A DNA stretch of 56,930 nt, from contig NZ_JARXVH010000034.1 in NCBI RefSeq assembly GCF_029892565.1, forward strand, positions 1 through 56,930, given 5' to 3'. Below are positions 1-7,559 of this stretch, in pieces. Positions within the stretch are counted from its first letter, which is position 1. Each line of letters opens with the position of its first letter. Source of the DNA: Streptomyces pseudovenezuelae (lineage in GTDB: Bacteria > Actinomycetota > Actinomycetes > Streptomycetales > Streptomycetaceae). The notes beneath the pieces were generated by a model that was not told the DNA's origin, did not search any database, and worked only from the letters and a program-made list of their open reading frames with translations. A program made the position numbers and the translations under genes.

Positions 1-156
1 GCCGGCGACGGCGGCGAAGGCGCGAAACACTGGCTGCGCGTGCTGTCGGAGCTGAAGAATCGGGGCGTCGAGGACATCCTCATGCTGGTCTGCGACGGGT
101 TGAAGGGGCTGCCCGACGCGGTCGGCGAGGTCTGGCCGCGAACTGTGGTGCAAACG
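1..156 (+). mobile_element. IS256-family (mutator type) transposase, internal fragment
   Basis: Frame 1 reads as the catalytic core of an IS256-type transposase: WLRVLSELKNRG, then the conserved DxxxGLPDAV segment (CDGLKGLPDAVGEVWPR) and VVQT. The reading enters from beyond the window edge, and the similarity stops abruptly near base 156, where unrelated coding sequence begins in the same frame. It is therefore a 3'-truncated remnant, or the junction scar of an insertion, and cannot encode a working transposase from what is visible. A GTG at 40 opens a frame that runs into the Nudix-like gene, giving a chimeric ORF that is probably not a real protein. Confidence 0.75.
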
Positions 157-159
157 GCT

Positions 160-201
160 CATGCGGATCTACGCCGAGCGCAACGACCTGGAAGTGCCGT
201 G
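160..201 (+). pseudogene. 3' end of an unknown gene cut by the IS256 fragment
   Basis: In the frame one base off the transposase fragment, codons read LMRIYAERNDLEVP and stop at TGA 199-201. That TGA overlaps the GTG start of the next gene as GTGA, the usual sign of an operonic neighbour. I infer that a longer upstream gene once ended here and lost its front to the IS insertion. Too little remains to name a family. Confidence 0.3.
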
Positions 202-741
202 AGCGTGCGCGCGGACCGGATCATCCGGGAACTGTCCGGCTACGTCCACGAGCACCCCGGCGAGAAGATGGCGCTGATGCCCGTGTACGACGCCGTCCGG
301 GACCATGCGCAGCGCGGTGCTTGCACCCATGACCAGCGCTGTCCGGTCATCGTGGCGGGAGCGGTCGTCGTGGACGAGCACCACCGCGTCTTGTGCCTCC
401 GTCACGCCGGGACATTCAGCCTGGCCGAAACGGAGTTGGAGCACCAGGACGACTCGCTCAGCGACGCGGCCCTACGCCTCCTGGCCGAGGAGATCGGTGT
501 CCGCGACGTATGGACGGAGCCCGGGAGCGAGGGCCCGTTCCTCGTCGACGTGACCCGGCCCGGATGCCACCTGCACGGCCCCCGGCTCCGCATCGGATTC
601 CGCTACCTCTTCCGGGCCCACTCCGGAGCCGTCCTCCCCACCATGATCGAAACGGGCGCGGCGGCCTGGCTGCCGTTCACAGACATCGGCATACGCCCGG
701 TCCGCGAGCGCCTGTACGGCCTCATGGCCGGTGTCCTGTGA
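199..741 (+). CDS. Nudix-fold hydrolase-like protein with a degenerate Nudix box
   Basis: This is a 180-residue protein if translation starts at GTG 199, which overlaps the preceding TGA. The central part resembles a Nudix fold: a beta strand VIVAGAVVVDEHHRVLCL, then a helix AALRLLAEEIGV matching the second half of the Nudix box. The canonical REL is RLL here and the leading GG is absent, so one metal-binding glutamate is missing and catalysis is doubtful. The only support for the start is the stop/start overlap. The gene's own stop (739-741) overlaps the next GTG (738), so it is translationally coupled to a 29-aa peptide gene and then an 81-aa gene. Function is unknown beyond the fold. Confidence 0.65.
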   Translation: MSVRADRIIRELSGYVHEHPGEKMALMPVYDAVRDHAQRGACTHDQRCPVIVAGAVVVDEHHRVLCLRHAGTFSLAETELEHQDDSLSDAALRLLAEEIGVRDVWTEPGSEGPFLVDVTRPGCHLHGPRLRIGFRYLFRAHSGAVLPTMIETGAAAWLPFTDIGIRPVRERLYGLMAGVL

Positions 742-827
742 GCCCCCGGAACCAGCAGATCGTCTACATCGCGAGCACCGTGACCCTCGGAGGAGCAATC
801 CTCCTCGGCATCTTCGGGAAGGGCTGA
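738..827 (+). CDS. 29-residue hydrophobic peptide, translationally coupled
   Basis: A short ORF starts at GTG 738, overlapping the upstream stop by GTGA, and ends at TGA 825-827, whose last base is the A of the next ATG. The peptide begins MSPRNQQIVYIAS and then has an uncharged stretch, TVTLGGAILLGIFGKG, long enough to sit in or across a membrane. Both borders are overlaps, which argues that it is translated within the operon. No family is recognised. It could be a small membrane peptide, or simply a coupling leader. Confidence 0.5.
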   Translation: MSPRNQQIVYIASTVTLGGAILLGIFGKG

Positions 828-1072
828 TGTACGAGCGCAAAACCCAAGCCCCGCCCCGGAAGCCCGCCGTACCGGGCGGCACGATCGCCGCCCACAGGCC
901 ACCACACGACGTCCGAATCGGCGACTTCGTCCATCTCGACGGCGCGTACCACCAGATCCAGGACATGCGGTCCGCCGGAGACACCTCGCGCCGCGTGCTG
1001 CTCTTCGCCGAGCACAGCCCCCTGACCATGACAGAGGCGATGACCATCCACCGCCCCGTCGGCACCTGCTAG
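827..1072 (+). CDS. 81-residue hypothetical protein, last gene of the Nudix operon
   Basis: ATG 827 shares its A with the previous stop codon (TGATG overlap), so this frame is coupled to the 29-aa gene. The protein starts MYERKTQAPPRKPAVPGG, a basic, proline-rich head. It continues with a compact segment VRIGDFVHLDGAYHQIQDM that resembles small SH3-like or KOW-like beta barrels found in streptomycete hypothetical proteins; that comparison is only an impression. No catalytic motif is visible. It probably belongs functionally with the Nudix-like gene. Confidence 0.55.
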   Translation: MYERKTQAPPRKPAVPGGTIAAHRPPHDVRIGDFVHLDGAYHQIQDMRSAGDTSRRVLLFAEHSPLTMTEAMTIHRPVGTC

Positions 1073-1128
1073 GCCACCTCGTTCGGGGCCTGCGCCACAT
1101 CCGTCACCAGCACGTGAGGAGCTTCGCC

Positions 1129-1520
1129 ATGCGTTTCCACAAGATGCATGGGGCCGGGAACGACTTCGTCCTGCTCTGCGACCCCAAGACGCCCGACACG
1201 AAGGACTGGGCGAAAGTGGCCGAGCGCCTCTGCGCCGGGCGGACCGGCGTCGGCGCCGACGGCCTGGTCATCAGCCGCCTGGTCGCCGGCCGCCCCACCA
1301 TCCTCGAAGTCGACTGCTTCAACGCGGACGGCTCTCTCGCCACCATGTGCGGCAACGCCCTGCGCTGCGCGGCCTGGGTGGCGCATCGTGACCACGGAGT
1401 CCAGGAGATGCGCCTGCGGATGGCAGGCGTGATGCACGAGGCAGTCGTCCGCGACGACTCCGTGTGGGTCACCGCCGAGATCGGCGCCATCGACCTGCGA
1501 CGCGTGCACACCGTGATCAA
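1129..1520 (+). pseudogene. dapF: diaminopimelate epimerase, truncated after about 130 residues
   Basis: DapF interconverts LL- and meso-diaminopimelate for lysine and peptidoglycan synthesis. ATG 1129 follows a GAGGAG ribosome-binding site. The translation shows MRFHKMHGAGNDFVLL and the active-site segment FNADGSLATMCGNALRC, which carries the first catalytic cysteine. The normal enzyme is about 270-290 residues with a second catalytic cysteine in its C-terminal half. Here the match ends near residue 130 (AEIGAIDLRRVHTV) and the DNA continues as the tail of a glycosidase in another frame. The second half-site is gone, so this copy is inactive; a complete dapF is expected elsewhere. Confidence 0.8.
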
Positions 1521-1750
1521 CGGCCTACAACGGCCAGGGCATCATGAGCGTCTCCGTCGACGGCGGCGCGGCCACCTCCGTGGACCTGTACCGCAGCTCC
1601 AGCCAGGGGGTGAACGCACCGGTGTTCACCGCCGACGGACTCGACCCGACCGCGGCCCACATCCTCAAGGTCACCGTCACCGTCAGCGTCACCAAGAACC
1701 CGTCATCACAGGGCAATTGGGCCTCGCTGGTCGACGCGATCATCGCCTAG
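1521..1750 (+). pseudogene. C-terminal domain remnant of a secreted glycoside hydrolase
   Basis: In the frame +1 to dapF the DNA encodes a small beta-sandwich typical of the last domain of secreted actinobacterial glycosidases. It starts YNGQGIMSVSVDGG, continues with VDLYRSSSQG, then LKVTVTVSVTKNPSSQGNW and a stop at 1748-1750. The pattern (VSVDG, VDLY, FTADGL, HILKVTVT, SxGxW) resembles the domain behind many GH family enzymes. The catalytic part is absent. The junction with dapF near 1520 has no intervening IS, so it looks like a deletion joint. It lies just upstream of an intact carbohydrate locus and may be a relic of a larger version of it. Confidence 0.6.
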
Positions 1751-1763
1751 CAGCCGAGCAGGA

Positions 1764-1808
1764 ACACCCGCGCGCCGGGCCCGGTCCACGGGGCCGGCGC
1801 GCGGGTGT
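1764..1808 (+). terminator. Strong GC hairpin, factor-independent-type terminator
   Basis: A perfect inverted repeat: acacccgcgcgccgg pairs with ccggcgcgcgggtgt across a short loop. It begins 13 bases after the stop of the glycosidase remnant. No T-tract follows, as is usual in high-GC actinomycetes. It separates the debris from the LacI pair. Confidence 0.65.
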
Positions 1809-1991
1809 GCGCAGCAGGAGGGCGCGCCGGCCCTCGAAGCCTGCCGAAAGGTCCCGCCCAGGCGAACCAATCCCTGCCCGGTGCCGTGAAGTGCCACAAT
1901 GGCCCCGGCAGGCAGGCAGGCCGCTCCTCGGCCGGGCCTGTCCGGCAAGGGCGGCGGTCGTGGACGCACCGGCGTGAACCAGGAGGCGAAT

Positions 1992-3047
1992 GTGACCGAC
2001 AAAGGCGAGGGCGAGAACCTGGCCGCTCCGGGCGACACCCTGCGCTCCATCACGATCGCCTGCATGACCGATCCCGCCGACCTCCCGGCTCCGACCCCTG
2101 CCCCGCAGCCGCCGACGCCGTCGGACGACCACCATGCCCTGCCGGAGCGCACCCGCGCCTGCGTGGAGGAACTGCTGCGGCACCACGGCGCCGACCGGCC
2201 GGGTGACAACAGCGAGCTCGTCGAGCTAGTTTTCCACGAGCTGACGAACATGTGGAGCGAGGAGATCCTGCAGGGTATCGAAGCCGTCGCGCGGGAGCAG
2301 CGGGTCGGGCTCGTGGTGAGCGGATTCGCGGCCCGTTCCGGTGAGCTGCTGCCCCTGCGTGCCGGAGCCCCCTGCCTGTCGGTGCAGCCGCTCCTGGCCT
2401 CGGCGCTCGAGCGGCTGACGGCGCGGGGCATCCCCTTCGTCGTCTACGACCCGAGCACCGATCTGTCGCAGGGCACACCCTATGTGGGCGCCACGAACTT
2501 CCGCGGCGGCCAGGCGGCGACGCGGCACCTGCTGGGGCTCGGACACCGCCGCATCGCCATGATCAATGGCCCTGACCACCCCTACTGCGTGGCCCGGCAG
2601 GCCGGCCACCTCGCCGCGCTGGCCGAGGCCGGCCTGTTCCCGGAGCCCGGGCGGACGCCCTGGACGCCCATCACCTTCGAGGACGGCCATGCGACCGCAC
2701 GGCAGCTGCTCTCGCTTCCCGACCCGCCGACCGCGGTCTTCGCCGCTTCCGACATGCAGGCGCTCGGCGTCTACCAGGCCGCCAGGGAGCTGGGGCTGTC
2801 CATTCCCGGCGATCTGAGCGTCGTAGGCTTTGACGATCTGCCGGTCGCGGCACTGCTCGATCCTCCGCTGACCACGGTGCACCAGCCGCTGCGGGAGATG
2901 GCAGCCGCCGCCGCCGGCCTGGCGCTCGCGCTGGGCCGGGGCGGGGAACTGCCCCAGACCGGGGTGGAGATCGCAACCGCACTGGTGGTCCGCCAGAGCA
3001 CCGCGACTCCGCGGCAGCACGGCGGCACGACGAACGGGACGGCATGA
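1992..3047 (+). CDS. LacI/GalR-family sensor with a degenerate, proline-filled DNA-binding head
   Basis: The start is GTG 1992 behind AGGAGG (1981-1986), giving 351 residues. From about residue 75 on it is a normal LacI periplasmic-binding-like ligand domain: FRGGQAATRHLLGLGHRRIAM, DMQALGVYQAARELGLSIP, and the family tail GDLSVVGFDDLPVA...TTVHQPL. The head aligns residue for residue with the paralogue that follows. However, the helix-turn-helix IAESAGVSIPTVSKVLN is replaced by MTDPADLPAPTPAPQPP, so helices and recognition residues are lost. It probably cannot bind an operator alone. The stop overlaps the next ATG (ATGA). A partner role with the neighbour, as a heterodimer or ligand sink, is inference. 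Confidence 0.85.
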   Translation: MTDKGEGENLAAPGDTLRSITIACMTDPADLPAPTPAPQPPTPSDDHHALPERTRACVEELLRHHGADRPGDNSELVELVFHELTNMWSEEILQGIEAVAREQRVGLVVSGFAARSGELLPLRAGAPCLSVQPLLASALERLTARGIPFVVYDPSTDLSQGTPYVGATNFRGGQAATRHLLGLGHRRIAMINGPDHPYCVARQAGHLAALAEAGLFPEPGRTPWTPITFEDGHATARQLLSLPDPPTAVFAASDMQALGVYQAARELGLSIPGDLSVVGFDDLPVAALLDPPLTTVHQPLREMAAAAAGLALALGRGGELPQTGVEIATALVVRQSTATPRQHGGTTNGTA

Positions 3048-4069
3048 AGGCGACGGACGACCGGGCGGAAGCGGGCGCGGAGCCGGGTGCCGTCACGATC
3101 GCGTACATCGCGGAATCGGCGGGCGTCTCCATTCCGACCGTGTCCAAGGTGCTCAACCGGCGCCGCGGCGTCTCGGACCAGACCCGCGCGCGCGTCGAGG
3201 AACTCATCACCCTCCACGGCTACCGCAAGCCGGTCGGCAACCGCAGCAACGTCGTGGAGCTGGTCTTCCGTGAGCTCGACAGCCTGTGGGCGGTTGAGGT
3301 CATCCGCGGGGTTGAGCGGGCAGCGCGCAAGCACCGGGCCGTGGTGATGGTCTCCGAGGCCCGCAGTGACGGCCCACCGGGGCGCTCGATCGAGGAGACA
3401 GCCGGCCGCAGGCCGAAATGCGTCCTGGCGGTGAACCAGCTCTCGCCGGAGGAACGCGAGCAGCTGACCGCGGCGGGCATTCCCTTCGTCATCATCGATC
3501 CGCTCGACGACCTCCCCGACGAGGTGCCGTTCGTGGGTTCCACCGGCTTCCGCGGCGGGCAGGCCGCGATGCGGCACCTGCTGGACCTGGGGCACCGCCG
3601 CATCGCCATGATCAGCGGCACCGGCCAGCCCGTCATCGTGCCCCGGCAGTCGGGCTTCCTCGCGGCGCTCGCCCAGGACGGACTGGCACACGATCCCGAG
3701 CTTCTGGCCGTTTCCCCCTTCACCCGCGAGGGCGGCCGGGCCGCCGCGCTCGAGCTGCTCGCCCTCCCCGAGCGGCCCACCGCCTTCGTCACCGTCTCCG
3801 ACCCGCAGGCGCTCGGCGTCTACCAGGCCGCCGGAGAACTCGGGCTGTCCGTCCCCCGCGACCTGAGCGTGGTCGGCTTCGACGACCTGCCGATCGCCTC
3901 ATGGGCCGAGCCGCCGCTGACCACCGTGCACCAGCCCCTCAACGAGATGGCAGCCGCCGCGACCGAACTGGCGCTCGCCCTCGGCCGTCGCGAGGAGGTC
4001 CAGCAGGGCGGCACCGAGATCGCCACGACCCTTACCGTCCGCGGCAGCACGGCCCGGCCGAAGCGCTGA
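3044..4069 (+). CDS. LacI-family transcriptional repressor
   Basis: A 341-residue LacI/GalR regulator with the classic order of domains. The N-terminal helix-turn-helix (VTIAYIAESAGVSIPTVSKV, about residues 17-37) is followed by the hinge (GVSDQTRARVEELI). The ligand-binding core holds FRGGQAAMRHLLDLGHRRIAM, and the dimer/ligand segment LSVVGFDDLPIASWAEPPLT is near the C terminus. ATG 3044 overlaps the previous stop by ATGA, so the pair is made together. It faces the GH51 gene tail to tail. Its ligand is probably a hemicellulose sugar or oligosaccharide, because the next 20 kb are glycosidases and a sugar importer. No operator is obvious directly upstream of the pair. Confidence 0.93.
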   Translation: MKATDDRAEAGAEPGAVTIAYIAESAGVSIPTVSKVLNRRRGVSDQTRARVEELITLHGYRKPVGNRSNVVELVFRELDSLWAVEVIRGVERAARKHRAVVMVSEARSDGPPGRSIEETAGRRPKCVLAVNQLSPEEREQLTAAGIPFVIIDPLDDLPDEVPFVGSTGFRGGQAAMRHLLDLGHRRIAMISGTGQPVIVPRQSGFLAALAQDGLAHDPELLAVSPFTREGGRAAALELLALPERPTAFVTVSDPQALGVYQAAGELGLSVPRDLSVVGFDDLPIASWAEPPLTTVHQPLNEMAAAATELALALGRREEVQQGGTEIATTLTVRGSTARPKR

Positions 4070-4109
4070 GCATGTCGTATTGCGCAGACGCCGCGGCAGG
4101 CCTCAGCGC
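4063..4109. terminator. Shared hairpin between convergent LacI and GH51 genes
   Basis: The stem gcgctgag (4063-4070) pairs with ctcagcgc (4102-4109). Both convergent stop codons (TGA 4067-4069 and, on the minus strand, 4103-4105) lie inside the stem. The loop is long (31 nt) but contains the palindrome gccgcggc. It could act in both directions. Confidence 0.4.
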
Positions 4110-5683
4110 AGGTGGGCCACGGGTGCCTGGACGGTGAGGAACGAGTGCGGGGGAATCGTCAGCACCATCCCCTGGCCGGTTGACTTCAGCGCGTCGAACG
4201 GGCGCGGGGCCACCGCCTCGGGCGTCTCGGCGGTGTTGTGGACCTGGAGCCGGTCCGCGGTCAGCAGGCGGCCGGTCGGCTCGCCGACGGAGCCGCCGCG
4301 CAGGTCGAGTGTCACCTCGGCGGGCTCCTCGGCGTCCAGGTTGGTCAGTGAGATCAGCACCGTGCCGTCCTTGATGCTGGCGGAGGCGGAGAGCGTGTCG
4401 AGTTCGCTGTCCCCCACCCGGCGCCTGGCGTCCTGGGCATGCAGGTGCACGGCGAGCGAGGTGGCGTCCTGATGGCCCTTGTTCATTTCGAAGACGTGGT
4501 ACGTCGGGGTCAGGACCAGCGCGTCGCCGTCGGTGAGCAGCATGGCCTGGAGGACGTTGACGGTCTGGGCGATGTTGGCCATGTACAGGCGTGCCGCGTG
4601 CCGGTGGAAGATGTCGAAGTGGGTGCTGGCCACGAGCGCGTCGCGCAGGGCGTTCTGCTGGAACAGGAAGCCCGGGTTGGTGCCGGGCTCCGTGTCCCAC
4701 CAGGTGCCCCACTCGTCCAGGACCAGCCCGACCCTGCGGCCCGGGTCATAGCAGTCCATGACCGTGGAATGGCCGGTGAGGATACGGTCGATCCGCTTGG
4801 CCTCCAGCATCGTCCGGTAGTAGTCCTCCGTGTCGAAGACGGTGGCGCTTCCCTTCGCGTCCCACGGGCCGCACACCGTGTACTGGTGAACGGACAGGCC
4901 CTGGAAGAAGTTGCGGGGCGTGGCCTCGCAGCCGAAGCAGCCGATCTGCTGCATCAGCGTCTCGGTCCACTTGTAGTCGTCGCCGTTCGCGCCGGAGGCG
5001 ATGCGGTACAGCGTGTTGCCGCTGTGGTCACGGCAGTACGTGGCGTACTGCCGGGCCAGATCGGCGGAATACTCCGCGCGCATGTTGCCGCCGCAGCCCC
5101 AGGTCTCGTTGCCGATACCCCAGAACTTCACCCGCCACGGCTCCTCCTGGCCGTTGGCCTTGCGCAGCCGCACCATCGGGCTGTCGCCGTCACGGGTCAG
5201 GTACTCCACCCAATCGCTCATCTCCTGCACCGTGCCGGAGCCGACGTTGCCGCTGATGTACGGCTCCGCACCGAGCAGCTCGCACAGGGCCATGAACTCG
5301 TGGGTGCCGAAGTGGTTGTTCTCCTCCACGTTGCCCCAGTGGGTGTTGACCATGCGGGGGCGCTGGTCCCGGGGGCCGATGCCGTCCTTCCAGTGGTACT
5401 CGTCGGCGAAACAGCCACCGGGCCAGCGCAGGTTCGGGATGTTCAGCGCGCGCAGAGCCCGTACGACATCCAGGCGGATACCCCCCTCGTTGGGTATCGG
5501 CGAGTCCTCCCCGACCCAGAAGCCGCCGTAGATGCAGCGGCCGAGGTGTTCGGCGAAGTGGCCGTAGAGGTGGCGGCTGATCGTCGGGCCCTCGATGTCG
5601 AGGTTGATGACAGCGGTGGCGGTGGCAGTGGGCACGGGGTGGCTCCAGGGCGTGGGATTGGTATCGATAAAAGGGGCGGCCAC
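4103..5683 (-). CDS. GH51 alpha-L-arabinofuranosidase
   Basis: Releases terminal alpha-L-arabinofuranose from arabinosylated oligosaccharides. The 526-residue protein has the GH51 hallmarks. ISRHLYGHFAEHLGRCIYGG is near the N terminus, with LRWPGGCFADEYHWKDGIGP after it. The acid/base glutamate is in GIGNETWGCGG (E193) and the nucleophile glutamate in VLDEWGTWW (E324). No signal peptide is visible, so it is probably cytoplasmic and acts on imported material. The start chosen is GTG 5683, with GAGGAC upstream; a GTG about 16 codons further in would remove a low-complexity head and cannot be excluded. It is the last gene of the long minus-strand operon, separated from GH5 by a hairpin. Confidence 0.95.
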   Translation of the reverse strand: MAAPFIDTNPTPWSHPVPTATATAVINLDIEGPTISRHLYGHFAEHLGRCIYGGFWVGEDSPIPNEGGIRLDVVRALRALNIPNLRWPGGCFADEYHWKDGIGPRDQRPRMVNTHWGNVEENNHFGTHEFMALCELLGAEPYISGNVGSGTVQEMSDWVEYLTRDGDSPMVRLRKANGQEEPWRVKFWGIGNETWGCGGNMRAEYSADLARQYATYCRDHSGNTLYRIASGANGDDYKWTETLMQQIGCFGCEATPRNFFQGLSVHQYTVCGPWDAKGSATVFDTEDYYRTMLEAKRIDRILTGHSTVMDCYDPGRRVGLVLDEWGTWWDTEPGTNPGFLFQQNALRDALVASTHFDIFHRHAARLYMANIAQTVNVLQAMLLTDGDALVLTPTYHVFEMNKGHQDATSLAVHLHAQDARRRVGDSELDTLSASASIKDGTVLISLTNLDAEEPAEVTLDLRGGSVGEPTGRLLTADRLQVHNTAETPEAVAPRPFDALKSTGQGMVLTIPPHSFLTVQAPVAHLR

Positions 5684-5707
5684 GAGGGGTCCTCGGGGCC
5701 TGGGAAA

Positions 5708-5739
5708 CCCCGGCCGTCGGAGGTCTCCGACGGCCGGGG
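5708..5739 (-). terminator. 14-bp perfect stem-loop between GH5 and GH51
   Basis: ccccggccgtcgga pairs perfectly with tccgacggccgggg around a 4-nt loop. It sits 17 bases past the GH5 stop and 25 bases ahead of the GH51 start, on the transcribed minus strand. It may end the operon, or attenuate it so that GH51 is expressed at a different level. Confidence 0.6.
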
Positions 5740-5755
5740 CGTGGTTGACGGATGA

Positions 5756-7513
5756 TCAGCCGACGGTGCCGGTCACCGTGCTGCCGTTCTTGGTGACCTT
5801 GTAGGTGGCGGTCTGGCCGCTGTAGAAGTGGAAGACCAGCGTGGCCGTGTCGCCGTCACGCAGCGAGGCGAGGAACAGGGGGGTCAGCACGATCGTGCTG
5901 TTGGGGTAGTCGGGCGAGAACGTCTCGTTGAACGTCTGGTACGGGGTCCAGTCGAGCGGGCCGGCGTTGGTGCCGTCGGCGTAGGTGGCGTGCATGGTCG
6001 CCAGGTTGTTGCCCCGGTACTCGGTGGGGATGGTCAGGCCGTCGGTGGTGCCGGTGGCCGCCGCCACCGTCGGGTTGTCGTTGGTGACGATGTCGATGTT
6101 CCACGGCACCCCGGTGGAGAACCGGGCCTGGACCGTGGCGTCGGTGCCGTAGGCGCGGTCGCCGACCAGGCGGGTCAGCGCACTGGCGGTGAAGGTCAGC
6201 GTGGTTCCGGAGACGGTGTAGTCCCGCCCCGGGAGCAGCCTGGTGCTGCCCTGCCACACGCCCAGGAAGTGGGTGCCGTTGAGGTTCAGGGTGAGCGACT
6301 CGGCAGTGATCGGGGCGGACTTGGAGACGAAGACCTTGTCGAAGGAGGCCGTGCCCGAGCGGGTGGTCCAGCTCGACTTGATCATCGCGAAGATGTCCGG
6401 GTCACGCCACTGGAGCGTTGCACGGTTCAGGTAGTTGAAGGCGTCCCACAGGGCGGTGGTGACGCCGTACTTGCGCGCCGCGTATCCCAGCTGCTCGTAG
6501 TACTTCAGCTGCTCGCCCCGCTCGACTGATTCGGGGTGGAAGTAGTTGGGGCTGGTCAACAGGCCGTACTCACCGAGGTAGACCGGGATGCCCTTGGCGA
6601 CGAAGGTGTCGTGCATATCGGCGAAGGAGTCGTCCAGGTACTTCTGGGCGATGTCGCCGTACAGGGTGCCGCCGGCGAGGTTCGCGCTGAACGGGTAGTA
6701 GCTGTAGAAGTGCACGGTCGCCACCAGCTGGCTGTCGTGCAGGGAGTTGATGGTGGTGGACAGGTCGTCCAGGAGGGGCTGGGCGCCATCGCCGCCCAGG
6801 GTGGGCAGGACGAGCATCCTGGTCGCGTTCTCCCCGCCCGAGGCGCGGACCACGGTGTGGAAGGAGACGTTCAGCTCATTCAGGTACGCGGTCTTCTGCG
6901 CGTCCGTGACGTCGTTGAACCGCGGTTCGTTGACGCTCTCGAAGAGCAGGGTGCGCGGCTCGGACTTGAAGGCCTCGGAGATCTGCGACCAGGTGGAGTC
7001 GAAGCGGGCCATGACGTTGTCATGGTCCTTGGTTATGTTCGAGACCCATTCTATCGAGTCGTGGTGGATGTTGAGCACGACGTACAGGCCGTCGGCCTGT
7101 GCCCAGTCCACGATCTGCTTGACCCGGGCCACGAAGGTGGCGTCGATGGTGTACGGCGCGGTGGCGGACTGGTGGTTGCTCCAGGTCACCGGGATGCGGA
7201 CACTGCGGAAGCCCGCCGCGGCGATGGTGTCGAAGGTCGCCTTGGTGGTCAGGGGGTTGCCCCAGGCGGTTTCGCTGGGGGCGTCCAGGGAGTTGCCCAG
7301 GTTCCAGCTGGGCTGCATCTGGGCCACGGCGTCGATGGCCTTGGCCGGGACGTGGACGACCGGGTGCAGCGCCGTGCCGTGGACGTCGGCGGCACCGAAC
7401 GCGGCGGTGCCGGACAGGCTCAGCATGACGGCCAGGGCCGTCAGCAGGGCAGCCAGGCGCCCGAGGCCGCGGCCTCGGGCGCGCCGGTGCGCGAGTGGCT
7501 GGATGTCGCTCAT
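5756..7513 (-). CDS. Secreted GH5_4-type endoglucanase / endo-xyloglucanase with X2 and CBM46-like modules
   Basis: 585 residues. The signal peptide (RRARGRGLGRL, then a hydrophobic stretch to about residue 40) makes this the extracellular enzyme of the locus. The GH5 barrel (about 60-385) opens with MQPSWNLGNSLDAPSETAWG, the subfamily-4 signature. It has IHHD at 149-152, the acid/base glutamate in FESVNEPRF (E196) and the nucleophile in VYLGEYGL (E315). Behind it lies an Ig-like X2 module (about 400-478) and a last module (about 485-585) with HATYADGTNAGP and FNETFSPDYPNS. This resembles the GH5_4-Ig-CBM46 architecture known from Bacillus beta-glucan/xyloglucan enzymes. Substrate is inferred from the neighbours. 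ATG 7513 follows GAAAGG. Confidence 0.9.
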   Translation of the reverse strand: MSDIQPLAHRRARGRGLGRLAALLTALAVMLSLSGTAAFGAADVHGTALHPVVHVPAKAIDAVAQMQPSWNLGNSLDAPSETAWGNPLTTKATFDTIAAAGFRSVRIPVTWSNHQSATAPYTIDATFVARVKQIVDWAQADGLYVVLNIHHDSIEWVSNITKDHDNVMARFDSTWSQISEAFKSEPRTLLFESVNEPRFNDVTDAQKTAYLNELNVSFHTVVRASGGENATRMLVLPTLGGDGAQPLLDDLSTTINSLHDSQLVATVHFYSYYPFSANLAGGTLYGDIAQKYLDDSFADMHDTFVAKGIPVYLGEYGLLTSPNYFHPESVERGEQLKYYEQLGYAARKYGVTTALWDAFNYLNRATLQWRDPDIFAMIKSSWTTRSGTASFDKVFVSKSAPITAESLTLNLNGTHFLGVWQGSTRLLPGRDYTVSGTTLTFTASALTRLVGDRAYGTDATVQARFSTGVPWNIDIVTNDNPTVAAATGTTDGLTIPTEYRGNNLATMHATYADGTNAGPLDWTPYQTFNETFSPDYPNSTIVLTPLFLASLRDGDTATLVFHFYSGQTATYKVTKNGSTVTGTVG

Positions 7514-7559
7514 GCCATGTGCCTTTCTCGAGATGAGTGGATCTCTGGCGAAGTGCTGG

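Noticed and set aside
4439..5755. A 438-codon plus-strand frame across GH51
   Set aside because: Shadow of GH51; no start signal or domain.
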